A stretch of DNA of 64,000 nt from Streptomyces cellostaticus (GTDB lineage Bacteria > Actinomycetota > Actinomycetes > Streptomycetales > Streptomycetaceae). The notes beneath the pieces were generated by a model. It was not told the origin of the DNA. It worked only from the letters and a program-made list of their open reading frames with translations, and did not search any database. The stretch spans positions 394,211-458,210 of the forward strand of contig NZ_KQ948015.1 in assembly GCF_001513965.1 (NCBI RefSeq), read 5' to 3'. Positions 19,493 to 26,562 of this stretch are shown here, piece after piece. Position numbers and translations under genes: made by a program. How positions within the stretch are numbered: position 1 is the first letter of the stretch; each line of letters begins with the position of its first letter.

Positions 19493-20187
19493 GCCGCTCC
19501 CGCGGTCGCTTCCTGAAGCGCCCGCCGGCACAGCGCGTCCGCCCTGCGCGTGGTCTCGGGCAGCCGGTACGCGGGCGTCAGCGCCAGTGTGTGCGCGAGG
19601 GCGTTGTCGAGGCTCACACGGTGGCCTACGGAGACGAACACCGGCTTGACGCCGTCCCGGGTGCGCAGGGCGCGGCCGACGTCCTCGGTCCCCGAAAGGA
19701 GCGGTGCGGCACTGCCCCGCCCGGGCCCCGGGTCGTTGTACGTGAAGGTGAACGGGTTCTTGGCGACGCCGATGGTCGGCAGACCGGTGAGCACGCCGAG
19801 GTGGCTGGCGAGGCCGAAGCGGCGCGGGTGGGCGAGGCCGTAGCCGTCGCACACCACCAGGCCGGGCGGGCAGGGCAGGGCGTCCAGGGCGGCCCGCACG
19901 GTCGGGATCTCGCGGAAGGCGAGCAGTCCGGGAACGTACGGGAACGAGATCCGGCCGACGGCCGTCGTCTCCGCGACGACCTCCAAAGTGGCCGCGTCCA
20001 GGACGACGGCCGCCGCGGCGACCAGGTCGCGGTCGTCGTCGTAGGCGACGTCGACACCCGTGACCCGGCCCGTGCCGGGCGGCGGCCCCGGCTCGTCGAG
20101 CACCACCCGCCCGCGCAGCCGGTCCTGTACGGCGCGGGCCTCTTCCTCGGTCGCGGGCCAGCCCGCGGGTACCCCTACGGTCGTCAT
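19456..20187 (-). CDS. nfi: endonuclease V (deoxyinosine 3'-endonuclease)
   Basis: 243 residues. All EndoV motifs are visible: VTGVDVAYDDD with the first metal-binding Asp (46), VPGLLAFREIP with the catalytic Glu, VVCDGYGLAHPRRFGLASHL with the second Asp and the inosine-pocket residues, and VSVGHRVSLDNAL near the C-terminus. It nicks DNA one nucleotide 3' of deoxyinosine in alternative excision repair of deaminated adenine. The start ATG 20187 leaves 61 bp to the divergent YciI gene. The C-terminus overlaps the convergent 62-aa gene by 37 bp. Confidence 0.92.
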   Translation of the reverse strand: MTTVGVPAGWPATEEEARAVQDRLRGRVVLDEPGPPPGTGRVTGVDVAYDDDRDLVAAAAVVLDAATLEVVAETTAVGRISFPYVPGLLAFREIPTVRAALDALPCPPGLVVCDGYGLAHPRRFGLASHLGVLTGLPTIGVAKNPFTFTYNDPGPGRGSAAPLLSGTEDVGRALRTRDGVKPVFVSVGHRVSLDNALAHTLALTPAYRLPETTRRADALCRRALQEATAGAAQEASMRQAPTS

Positions 20188-20235
20188 GGTGCCCCCGACT
20201 GTACGGCCCGCGGACGGCCCGTCGGGCCCCGGGGG

Positions 20236-20241
20236 TAGGCT
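20236..20241 (+). promoter_or_regulatory. -10 box, leaderless promoter of the YciI gene
   Basis: TAGGCT ends 7 nt before the ATG at 20249. Confidence 0.45.
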
Positions 20242-20248
20242 CGCGATC

Positions 20249-20545
20249 ATGTTCGTACTGGAGCTGACCTACACCGCCCCGCTCGATGCCGTGGACGCCG
20301 TCCTGCCGGCGCATGTGACCTGGCTGGAGGAGCAGTACGAGAAAGGCTTCTTCCTGGCCTCCGGGCGCAAGAACCCCCGCGACGGCGGGATGATCCTGGC
20401 CGTCGCCGAGGACCGCACCCGTATCGAGGAGGTCGTCGCGGGCGATCCGTTCGTGGCCGCAGGGGTGTGCGCGTACCGCGTCACGGAGTTCATCGCCACG
20501 AAGACGGCCCCCGAACTGGCAGACCACCGGCAGACGCTGAGCTGA
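20249..20545 (+). CDS. YciI family protein
   Basis: 98 residues. It has the dimeric alpha/beta ferredoxin-like YciI fold pattern: MFVLELTYTAPLDAVDAVLP, then HVTWLEEQYEKGFFLASGRK with the conserved His near 27, and GDPFVAAGVCAYRVTEF. Proteins of this type are small and cytosolic; some are dehalogenase- or lactonase-like, but most have no known function. The start ATG 20249 is supported by the leaderless -10 box. The stop codon is inside a bidirectional hairpin. Confidence 0.85.
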   Translation: MFVLELTYTAPLDAVDAVLPAHVTWLEEQYEKGFFLASGRKNPRDGGMILAVAEDRTRIEEVVAGDPFVAAGVCAYRVTEFIATKTAPELADHRQTLS

Positions 20546-20560
20546 GCCCGGCGGCTCAGC
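20541..20560. terminator. bidirectional hairpin carrying both stop codons
   Basis: A perfect 8-bp inverted repeat GCTGAGCC-CGGC-GGCTCAGC. The TGA of the YciI gene is in the left arm and the TGA of the convergent 110-aa gene is in the right arm. Confidence 0.6.
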
Positions 20561-20888
20561 CCTTCTTCGCGTTCAGCGCGCGCTGCAGCTGCGCCTTGTT
20601 CATGTCCGAACGGCCCTCGATGCCGCGCTGCTTCGCCTCGTTGTACAGCTGGTCGTAGGTCGGGCCCTGGGACCCCTTGCCCGACCGCTGGCCGCCGCGC
20701 TTGCCGGACGACATGTCCTGGGTCGAGCTGCGGCTCGCGGTCTTGGACTCGCCGGAGCGGGCGCGTTCCTTGTTCACGGTCCGCGCGGCGATCTCCTTGG
20801 CGCGCTCGGTGCTCTCGCCCCGGTCCTGCGCGCTCTTCTTGATGTGCTCGTACTGACGCTCGCGCTTGGAGCCTGAACCGGCGGGCAC
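20556..20888 (-). CDS. basic protein with Rho-N/SAP-like C-terminal motif, often labelled plasmid stabilisation protein
   Basis: 110 residues from GTG 20888, which has GAAGGGAG 6 nt upstream. The N-terminal 80 residues are charged and probably disordered (KRERQYEHIKKSAQDRGEST, KEIAARTVNKERARSG). The C-terminal 33 residues, GPTYDQLYNEAKQRGIEGRS followed by DMNKAQLQRALNAKK, look like a helix-extended-helix Rho-N/SAP module that contacts nucleic acid. Similar Streptomyces proteins are annotated as plasmid stabilisation proteins without evidence. A very stable UACG-loop hairpin lies directly upstream of the ribosome-binding site. Confidence 0.8.
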   Translation of the reverse strand: MPAGSGSKRERQYEHIKKSAQDRGESTERAKEIAARTVNKERARSGESKTASRSSTQDMSSGKRGGQRSGKGSQGPTYDQLYNEAKQRGIEGRSDMNKAQLQRALNAKKG

Positions 20889-20901
20889 GATCGCTCCCTT
20901 C

Positions 20902-20923
20902 CTCGCTTCCCGTAGGAAGCGAG
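20902..20923 (-). promoter_or_regulatory. 5'-leader hairpin with UACG tetraloop next to the ribosome-binding site
   Basis: Read on the transcribed (minus) strand: CTCGCTTCC-TACG-GGAAGCGAG, a perfect 9-bp stem closed by C(UACG)G, an exceptionally stable tetraloop class. The 3' arm ends right at the GAAGGGAG ribosome-binding site of the gene starting at 20888, so the hairpin could stabilise the 5' end or modulate initiation. Confidence 0.55.
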
Positions 20924-20946
20924 TACCCGGGTTCCGAGCGCTCACG

Positions 20947-22080
20947 TCAGCGTTCCAGCCGGGCCACCCGCCCCTTCTCCCCGGCTGCCCAGCAGCTCAG
21001 GTCGGGGGTGCAGTCCACGGTGTCGTACGAGCCGGTGTCGAGGGTGCGCCAGGTGCGGCCGCCGTCGGTGGTCACATCGGTGCCGGTCGGGCCGACGGCG
21101 AGAGCGGCGGTGCGACTGTGCGGGAGCCAGGCGGCGCCGGAGCGGTAGGCGGGCGGCGGGGCGGTGGCCGGCCGCCAGGTGCGGCCGCCGTCGGCGGTGA
21201 CCGCTGCGGCCTGCGGTGAGGACTGGTCGGGGCGGTAGTCGCCGCCGACCGCGAGGCCGTGCGTGCGGTCCCGGAAGGCGAGCGCGAACACGCCACGGGC
21301 CGGATCCCCGGCCGGAACCGGCGTGTCGGCGGCCGTCCAGGTCAGGCCGCGGTCGGCGGAGTGCAGCACGCGCGCGCGGGCACCGCCGCCGGTGGCCAGC
21401 CAGACGTCCTTCGGGCCGGAGGTGACCAGGCACTGGCCGCTCGCGGCGAAGCCCGCCTCGCCGTCCAGGGCGGCCGGCATGCCGTCGGCGGGCAGCACCT
21501 GCCAGGAGCGGCCGCCGTCATGGGTGGACAGGATGCGGAACCTGCCGTCCACGGGGTCGCTCATGGCGAGGCCGTGACGGCGGTCGAAGAAGGCGAGGCA
21601 GTCGTAGAAGGCCTTCGGGTCGGTGTTGCGGAAGGACTCCGTCCAGGTCGCTCCGCCGTCGTCGGTGCGGTACACCCGGGAGGCCTCGCCCTCGCCGATG
21701 GCCAGGACCACCGCGCGCCGCGCGTCGAACGCCTCGACGTCCCGGAACTGGAGGTCGGCCGCACCCGGCGGAGAGACGTTTCGCCAGCTTGCCCCGCCGT
21801 CCGTGGTGCGCAGCACGGTGCCGCCGGTACCGGCCAGCCAGGCGGTGTCGCGGTCGACGGCGGACAGGCCGCGGAAGCGGACCTGCGGGGTGCCGCTGTT
21901 CTTCGCCGCCCAGTGCACGGCCCCCTGGCTCTTCGCCGCCCCGTGCCCGGCCGCCTCGCCGAGCGGCCGTGCCTCGGCGGCCGGGACCGTCAGCGCGGCC
22001 AGCGCCGCCCCGCACGCCACCCCCGCCGCCACCAGCCGGCCCGTCCGTCCCCTGCCTCGCGTGCTCCCCGAACGCCTCAT
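20947..22080 (-). CDS. exported BNR/YCF48-like beta-propeller protein
   Basis: 377 residues. The N-terminus is basic followed by LVAAGVACGAALAALTVPAA and AEA, a probable signal peptide. The remainder is built of BNR/sialidase-like repeats with the signature S/T-x-DGG-x-x-W: RTTDGGASWRNV, RTDDGGATWTES, STHDGGRSWQVL, HSADRGLTWTAA, TADGGRTWRPA, TTDGGRTWRTL. This predicts a six-or-more-bladed propeller like YCF48/WD40-like oxidoreductase-labelled proteins. No catalytic residues of sialidases are evident. The role outside the cell is unknown. The start is ATG 22080. Confidence 0.8.
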   Translation of the reverse strand: MRRSGSTRGRGRTGRLVAAGVACGAALAALTVPAAEARPLGEAAGHGAAKSQGAVHWAAKNSGTPQVRFRGLSAVDRDTAWLAGTGGTVLRTTDGGASWRNVSPPGAADLQFRDVEAFDARRAVVLAIGEGEASRVYRTDDGGATWTESFRNTDPKAFYDCLAFFDRRHGLAMSDPVDGRFRILSTHDGGRSWQVLPADGMPAALDGEAGFAASGQCLVTSGPKDVWLATGGGARARVLHSADRGLTWTAADTPVPAGDPARGVFALAFRDRTHGLAVGGDYRPDQSSPQAAAVTADGGRTWRPATAPPPAYRSGAAWLPHSRTAALAVGPTGTDVTTDGGRTWRTLDTGSYDTVDCTPDLSCWAAGEKGRVARLER

Positions 22081-22264
22081 GGCGGGCGAAGCTAGCCCAC
22101 CGGTCCGCCGCCGTCCAGAGGACCTCACGGCTGCACACCCGTGCATGAACGCGGTGACCGAGGTCACTCGTTCCCGGCGTGCACGGATTGGCCGATTCTT
22201 TCGTCTCTTCCAGTGCCAGGCCTCACCCGCCCGGAAGTACGTCCAGCCGTCACAAGGGAGCAAG

Positions 22265-22684
22265 GTGTTGTCCACCGTCATCGAGCAGCCCGTAGAGGCC
22301 CGCCTCGTCGCTGCCGCGCCGCGCATGCAGAGCATTCCCGCCACGCTGCGCTACGACCGGAGCGACCCGTTCGCCGTCCGCATGACCTTCCCGGCCCCGG
22401 CCACCCTGGAGGGCGTCGAGGTCTGCTGGACCTTCTCCCGCGAACTCCTCGCGGCCGGGCTGCACGGCCCGGAGGGCTTCGGGGACGTCCGGGTACGGCC
22501 GTACGGCTACGACCGCACCGTACTGGAGTTCCACGCGCCCGAGGGCACCGCGATCGTGCACGTGCGTTCCGGCGAGATCCGGCGGTTCCTGGAGGCGACC
22601 GGCGACCTGGTACCCGTCGGTCTGGAGCACCTTCAGCTGGACCTCGACCACGGCCTGGCCGAGCTGATGCGGGACGCCTGCTGA
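22265..22684 (+). CDS. ssgD: SsgA-like sporulation/cell-division protein, SsgD-type
   Basis: 139 residues from GTG 22265 (AAGGGAG upstream). SsgA-like proteins are unique to morphologically complex actinobacteria and direct septum and peptidoglycan events in sporulation. The family core is visible: IPATLRYDRSDPFAVRMTFP, then VCWTFSRELLAAGL, GDVRVRPYGYDRTVLEFHAP and FLEATGDLVPVGLEHLQLDL. Assignment to SsgD rests on its position next to the ABC-F gene, as I recall for SCO6722, plus the MLSTVIEQPVEARLVAAAP start; the paralogue assignment is moderate. It acts in the cytoplasm near the division or wall machinery. Confidence 0.85.
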   Translation: MLSTVIEQPVEARLVAAAPRMQSIPATLRYDRSDPFAVRMTFPAPATLEGVEVCWTFSRELLAAGLHGPEGFGDVRVRPYGYDRTVLEFHAPEGTAIVHVRSGEIRRFLEATGDLVPVGLEHLQLDLDHGLAELMRDAC

Positions 22685-22688
22685 CGCA

Positions 22689-23455
22689 CTACCCGCGGGT
22701 GAGCAGCGTGTTCAGCTCGCCGTAGTCGAACCCGCCGGTCAGCGCTCCGTACGTCCCCTCCCGCAGCAGCTCCCGCGCGGCACGGCGGACGAGGGCGTGG
22801 GCGGCCTGGGCGAGGCCCGCGCCCGCACTGATCCGGGCGACACCGAGAGCGGCCAGTTCGGCGACCGACGGCGCACCGGGGCCCACCATCACGTTGAGCG
22901 GCCCGTCGACGCCCGCGACGAGCGCCTTGACGGTCTCCGGGTCGACGGCCCCGGGGACGAAGATCCCGTCGGCGCCCGCGGCCCGGAAGGCGGCGGCCCG
23001 CTCCAGGGCCGGGTCCCCTCCCCCGGCGCCGCGCAGGAAGATGTCGATCCGGCCGTTGATGAACAGCGGCACGCCCGCCTGGTCGGCGGCCGCACGCGCC
23101 GCGGCAATCCTCCCCCCGGACTTCGTCCGGGGGGACCCCCATTTCGCTTCGCTCGCCTGCTCGGCGACCGGCCGCAGCGGCTCACCACCCGCCTCATGGC
23201 GGGCGTCCTCGATGTTGACGCCGACCGCGCCCGCGGTGAGCACCGCATCGACGGTGTCGGCGACCCCGGCGGCATCCTCGGCACAGCCGCCCCCGATGTC
23301 GGCGCTGACCGGCACCCCTACAGCAGCCACGATGCGGGCGACGGCCGCCGGCGCACGGTCACGGTCGAGCCGGTCAGCAGGACGAGGGGGCGGCCGGGCA
23401 CGTGCAGGGCACGGAAGGCGAGAGCGCGGTCGTGGAGCGGGTGCTGAAGCGTCAT
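22689..23455 (-). pseudogene. isocitrate lyase/PEP-mutase family gene disrupted by an internal frameshifting deletion
   Basis: The C-terminal two thirds read well as the family: IVAAVGVPVSADIGGG, then VNIEDARHE, FINGRIDIFLRG and AAGADGIFVPGAV, with a GPLNVMVGPGAP loop. The proper N-terminus MTLQHPLHDRALAFRALHVP followed by GRPLVLL starts at ATG 23455, but in another frame. After LVLL, around 23375-23381, the roughly 35 codons that normally carry NAWD...TTSAG are missing and the frame shifts to DRLDRDRAPAAVARIV. The substrate-binding first strand is therefore lost. A palindromic insertion-like segment is also present at 23111-23155. The remaining frame has no good start, so I call it a pseudogene. 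Confidence 0.7.
23111..23155. repeat. GC-rich palindromic element inside the pseudogene
   Basis: A perfect 10-bp stem CCCCCCGGAC-TTC-GTCCGGGGGG (23112-23134) is followed by A-CCCCC, which can pair with the preceding GGGGG, and then ATTTCGCTTCGCTCG. On the coding strand it adds SEAKWGSPRTKSGGRI, foreign to the family. I recall near-identical GAAATGGGGGTCCCCCC palindromes scattered in Streptomyces genomes, so it is probably a REP-like insertion. Confidence 0.55.
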
Positions 23456-23545
23456 GCGGGCAAGTCAAACAGCCCCGACAGGGCGGACGCCGGCAGAAAT
23501 CCGACGCGAATCGTGGGCCCCGGAGAGCGCGCGAATTTAATGGCG

Positions 23546-23575
23546 TTGACAGCCTTCCCGGCCCGCTCGTACGGT
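23546..23575 (+). promoter_or_regulatory. vegetative-type promoter of the ABC-F gene
   Basis: TTGACA (23546-23551), an 18-bp spacer and TACGGT (23570-23575). It is the closest match to a sigma-70/HrdB promoter in the window. Transcription would start near 23582, giving a leader of about 214 nt. Confidence 0.65.
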
Positions 23576-23612
23576 GTACAACGTTCCTGTTGCCGCCGAT
23601 TGGAGAAGGACG

Positions 23613-23624
23613 TTGCTCGTCTGA
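23613..23624 (+). CDS. leader micro-ORF (TTG CTC GTC TGA)
   Basis: A three-codon reading frame, fMet-Leu-Val-stop, follows GGAGAAGGA at 23602-23610. The stop codon overlaps the GAGGTC segment that can pair with the terminator stem, and the next 7-17 nt are the anti-sequestor strand. Position and layout suggest a ribosome-sensing leader peptide. Its brevity means translation is an inference. Confidence 0.4.
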   Translation: MLV

Positions 23625-23670
23625 GGTCCTGAGACACCGCGTTCACACCGGTGAGGTGTGCGTGGCGTAC

Positions 23671-23713
23671 GACCTCGGCGTCCGAGCCGTCCACAGGCAC
23701 AGGTCTCTTTTTT
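23671..23713 (+). terminator. U-tract hairpin in the ABC-F leader (candidate attenuator terminator)
   Basis: GACCT (23671-23675) can pair with AGGTC (23701-23705); inside, CTCGG-CGT-CCGAG (23674-23686) is a competing short hairpin. The stem is followed by TCTTTTTT, a T-run that is rare in this chromosome. Its place upstream of the coding region points to premature termination. Confidence 0.45.
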
Positions 23714-23795
23714 CCGTGCCCCAGGCCTTCGGTTTCCGCCTCGCGGTGTCTCTACACGCGCTCGCCCGACCGCACCCAGCAACCGCGAGGCCCTC

Positions 23796-25421
23796 ATGTC
23801 TACTTCCCTCACCTGCACGTCACTCACCTTCGCCTGGCCCGACGGCACCCTTGTCTTCGACGGCCTCGACACCGCCTTCGGCCCCGGCCGGACCGGACTC
23901 GTCGGCGTCAACGGATCGGGGAAATCAACCCTGTTGAAGCTGCTCGCCGGCGAGCTCACCCCGGCCGGCGGCACCGTCAAGGTGACCGGCGAGGTCGGCT
24001 ACCTCCCGCAGAACGTCACACTCGACACCACGCTCCGCGTCGACGAGGCCCTCGGCATTGCCGGCCGGCGGGCCGCCCTGCACGCCATCGAGGCGGGCGA
24101 CGTCGCCGAGGAGCACTTCGAGACGGTCGGCGACGACTGGGACGTCGAGGAGCGTGCCGTCGTCACCCTCGGCGAACTCGGCCTCGGCCACATCGGCCTG
24201 GACCGCACCGTCGGCGAGGTGTCCGGCGGCGAGTCGGTGCTGCTGCGCCTGGCTGCGCTGCTGCTGCGCCGCCCGGACGTCCTGCTCCTGGACGAGCCCA
24301 CCAACAACCTGGACCTGTACGCGCGCCGGCGGCTTTACGCGGCCGTCGCCTCCTGGCCGGGCGTACTGGTGGTCGTCAGCCACGACCGTGAACTCCTGGA
24401 CCTGGTCGACCAGATCGCGGACCTGCGCTCCGGGGAGATCACCTGGTACGGCGGCAACTTCTCGGCCTACGAGGAGGCCCTCGCCGTCGAACAGGAGGCG
24501 GCCGAGCGGATGGTGCGCGTGGCGGAGGCGGACCTGCGCAAGCAGAAGCGCGAACTCGCCGACGCCCAGGTCAAGCTGGCCCGCCGCAAGCGGTACGGGC
24601 AGAAGATGTGGGACAGCAAACGGGAGCCGAAAGTGGTCATGGGCGAGCGCAAACGCCAGGCCCAGGTCGCGGCCGGCAAGCACCGCATCATGCACGAGGA
24701 GAAGCTCACCGAGGCCAGGGAGCGCCTTGACGAGGCGGTGGAGGCCGTACGGGACGACGACGAGATCCGGGTCGACCTGCCGTACACCGCCGTCCCGCCG
24801 GGCCGGGAGGTGCTCACCCTGGAGAACCTGGAGATGGCCCATGGGGCGCGCGTCGAGGGGATCCTCGATCTGCGCGGCCCGGAGCGGATCGCCCTCGTCG
24901 GCCGCAACGGCGCCGGCAAGACGACGCTGCTGCGGACCGTCGCCGGGGAGCTGGCGGCGGTGGCCGGCGAGGCGCGTGTGCACGTCCCGCTGCGGTTCCT
25001 GCCGCAGCGCCTGGACGTGCTGGACGACGAGCGCACGGTCGCCGAGAACGTGGCCCGGTTCGCGCCGGGCGCCACGAACAACCGGATCCGGGCGCGTCTC
25101 GCCCGCTTCCTGTTCCGGGGCGCGCGGGCCGACCAGCAGGCCGGGACGCTCTCGGGCGGCGAGCGTTTCCGTGCGGCCCTGGCCGCGCTGATGCTCGCCG
25201 AGCCCGCACCGCAGCTGCTCCTGCTGGACGAGCCGACCAACAACCTCGACATGGCGAGCGTCCGGCAGCTGACCTCGGCCCTGGAGTCGTACGAGGGCGC
25301 GCTGCTCGTGGCCAGCCACGACCTGCCGTTCCTGGAGTCGATCGGGATCACGCGGTGGCTGCTGATGGAGGAGGGAGAACTGAAGGAGACCACGCCCGAG
25401 GCGATCGCGGATCCGGCCTAG
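23796..25421 (+). CDS. ABC-F family ATPase, antibiotic-resistance type
   Basis: 541 residues, two ABC nucleotide-binding domains and no membrane segments. Domain 1 has Walker A GVNGSGKST (37-45), signature VSGGES and LLLLDEPTNNLD. Domain 2 has GRNGAGKTT, LSGGERF and a second LLLDEPTNNLD. The linker (about 235-320) is a long charged helical pair (RKQKRELADAQVKLARRKRY), the P-site tRNA interaction motif of ribosome-acting ABC-F proteins. It probably displaces ribosome-bound antibiotics or rescues stalled ribosomes. The start ATG 23796 is set by GCGAGG 5 nt upstream; an in-frame start at 23658 lies inside the leader and is rejected. The leader suggests inducible expression. Confidence 0.9.
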   Translation: MSTSLTCTSLTFAWPDGTLVFDGLDTAFGPGRTGLVGVNGSGKSTLLKLLAGELTPAGGTVKVTGEVGYLPQNVTLDTTLRVDEALGIAGRRAALHAIEAGDVAEEHFETVGDDWDVEERAVVTLGELGLGHIGLDRTVGEVSGGESVLLRLAALLLRRPDVLLLDEPTNNLDLYARRRLYAAVASWPGVLVVVSHDRELLDLVDQIADLRSGEITWYGGNFSAYEEALAVEQEAAERMVRVAEADLRKQKRELADAQVKLARRKRYGQKMWDSKREPKVVMGERKRQAQVAAGKHRIMHEEKLTEARERLDEAVEAVRDDDEIRVDLPYTAVPPGREVLTLENLEMAHGARVEGILDLRGPERIALVGRNGAGKTTLLRTVAGELAAVAGEARVHVPLRFLPQRLDVLDDERTVAENVARFAPGATNNRIRARLARFLFRGARADQQAGTLSGGERFRAALAALMLAEPAPQLLLLDEPTNNLDMASVRQLTSALESYEGALLVASHDLPFLESIGITRWLLMEEGELKETTPEAIADPA

Positions 25422-25555
25422 CCGGGCCGACGGGGGTCTCAGGAGAGGCACAGCCTGACAACGAGGGTTTTGTCCTTGCCGGAGCGCCCTGCATGATGGC
25501 GGACCGGCGCCGCGTCTCGGCGCCGGAACCGCACCGCCGATACGAAAGGCCGCTC

Positions 25556-26332
25556 GTGCCCAGCAAGAAGGCGCTCGTCCGCCGTCCCAGCCCCCGCCTC
25601 GCCGAAGGCCTGGTGACGCACATCGAGCGGGAGAAGGTCGACGTCGAGCTCGCCGTCGAGCAGTGGGAGGCGTACGTCGAGGCCCTCGGCACGCACGGCT
25701 GGGAGACCATCGAGGTCGACCCGGAGGACGACTGCCCGGACTCGGTCTTCGTCGAGGACACCGTCGTCATGTACAAGAACGTGGCGTTGATCACCCGGCC
25801 CGGCGCCGAGTCCCGGCGGGAGGAGACCGCGGGCGTCGAGGAGGCGGTGGCCCGCCTCGGCTGCTCGGTGAACTGGATATGGGAGCCGGGCACCCTGGAC
25901 GGCGGTGATGTCCTGAAGGTCGGCGACACCGTCTACGTGGGCCGGGGCGGACGCACCAACGCGGCCGGTGTGCAGCAGCTGCGGGCCGCCTTCGAGCCGC
26001 TCGGTGCGCGCGTGGTGGCGGTTCCGGTGAGCAAGGTGCTGCATCTGAAGTCGGCGGTCACCGCGCTGCCGGACGGGACGGTGATCGGGCACATCCCGAT
26101 GGTGGACCGGCCGTCGCTGTTCCCGGGCTTCCTGTCGGTGCCCGAGGAGTCCGGCGCGCACGTGGTGCTGCTCGGCGGCCACAAGCTGCTCATGGCGGCG
26201 AGCGCCCCGAAGACGGCGGAACTGCTGACCGACCTCGGCCACGAGGTGGTCACGGTGGACATCAGCGAGTTCGAGAAGCTCGAGGGCTGTGTGACCTGCC
26301 TCTCGGTGCGGCTGCGGGAGCTGTACGCCTGA
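25556..26332 (+). CDS. dimethylarginine dimethylaminohydrolase (DDAH)
   Basis: 258 residues from GTG 25556 with GAAAGG upstream. It is a pentein-fold guanidino-modifying enzyme. Substrate-binding DCPDSVFVEDTVV, the GTLDGGDVLKVG loop, catalytic His163 (LHLKSAVTALPDG) and nucleophile Cys248 (EGCVTCLSVRL) agree with the His162/Cys249 numbering of Pseudomonas DDAH. It hydrolyses N-omega-methylated arginines to citrulline and methylamines; the related arginine deiminase is longer (about 400 aa). It is cytosolic and 134 bp downstream of the ABC-F gene. A strong hairpin follows at 26356. Confidence 0.9.
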   Translation: MPSKKALVRRPSPRLAEGLVTHIEREKVDVELAVEQWEAYVEALGTHGWETIEVDPEDDCPDSVFVEDTVVMYKNVALITRPGAESRREETAGVEEAVARLGCSVNWIWEPGTLDGGDVLKVGDTVYVGRGGRTNAAGVQQLRAAFEPLGARVVAVPVSKVLHLKSAVTALPDGTVIGHIPMVDRPSLFPGFLSVPEESGAHVVLLGGHKLLMAASAPKTAELLTDLGHEVVTVDISEFEKLEGCVTCLSVRLRELYA

Positions 26333-26355
26333 ACGGGTGATCCCGCCACTCCGGC

Positions 26356-26383
26356 AGCCCTGGGACCTGCGGGTCCCGGGGCT
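26356..26383 (+). terminator. hairpin terminator after DDAH
   Basis: The stem AGCCCTGGGACC / GGTCCCGGGGCT (12 bp including one T-G wobble) with loop TGCG, followed by GTTT, 23 bp after the stop. Confidence 0.65.
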
Positions 26384-26447
26384 GTTTGACATGCCCTCAA
26401 AAAGCCGATCCGGGGGTGCTGATCAGCGATCTTTACAGCGAACTTAA

Positions 26448-26493
26448 CCTACGGCTTCGTAACCTACGGCTTCGTAGCCTACGATCTCGTAGG
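26448..26493. promoter_or_regulatory. triple tandem operator-like repeat upstream of the desaturase
   Basis: Three contiguous 15-16-bp units: CCTACGGCTTCGTAA, CCTACGGCTTCGTAG and CCTACGATCTCGTAGG. Each is an inverted repeat (CTACG...CGTAG); the third is a perfect palindrome with 6-bp arms. A TTTACA hexamer (26432-26437) sits where the -35 of a promoter overlapped by the first unit would be. This is the layout of a repressor (TetR-like) operator array. Confidence 0.55.
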
Positions 26494-26562
26494 TTTCCGG
26501 CACCGCTCGCCGGACCGTCCTCTTTCTCTCCCCCTGTGTTCGGCGTTCCCCCTGGAGTTCCC

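Larger units (their letters stand above)
23582..23795 (+). promoter_or_regulatory. structured leader of the ABC-F gene, predicted attenuator/riboregulator
   Basis: The leader contains five elements. (1) A ribosome-binding site plus micro-ORF at 23602-23624. (2) GAGGTC at 23623-23628, complementary to GACCTC at 23671-23676. (3) A local hairpin CACACC/GGTGTG (23644-23660). (4) A GACCT/AGGTC hairpin followed by six T residues (23708-23713). (5) GCCTCGCGG (23738-23746), which can pair 9/9 with CCGCGAGGC (23783-23791) and hide the Shine-Dalgarno of the main gene. GAGACACCGCG (23631-23641) pairs 11/11 with CGCGGTGTCTC (23742-23752), which is mutually exclusive with (5). ABC-F resistance genes are known to be controlled by ribosome-dependent attenuation. 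The direction of the switch here is not decided by sequence. Confidence 0.6.

Noticed and set aside
23658..23795. 46-codon N-terminal extension of the ABC-F protein
   Set aside because: It would translate the structured leader; the Shine-Dalgarno at 23785 and the Walker A spacing fit the start at 23796.
25355..25555. 67-codon N-terminal extension of DDAH
   Set aside because: It overlaps the ABC-F 3' end; GTG 25556 has a ribosome-binding site and gives the usual DDAH length and active-site numbering.
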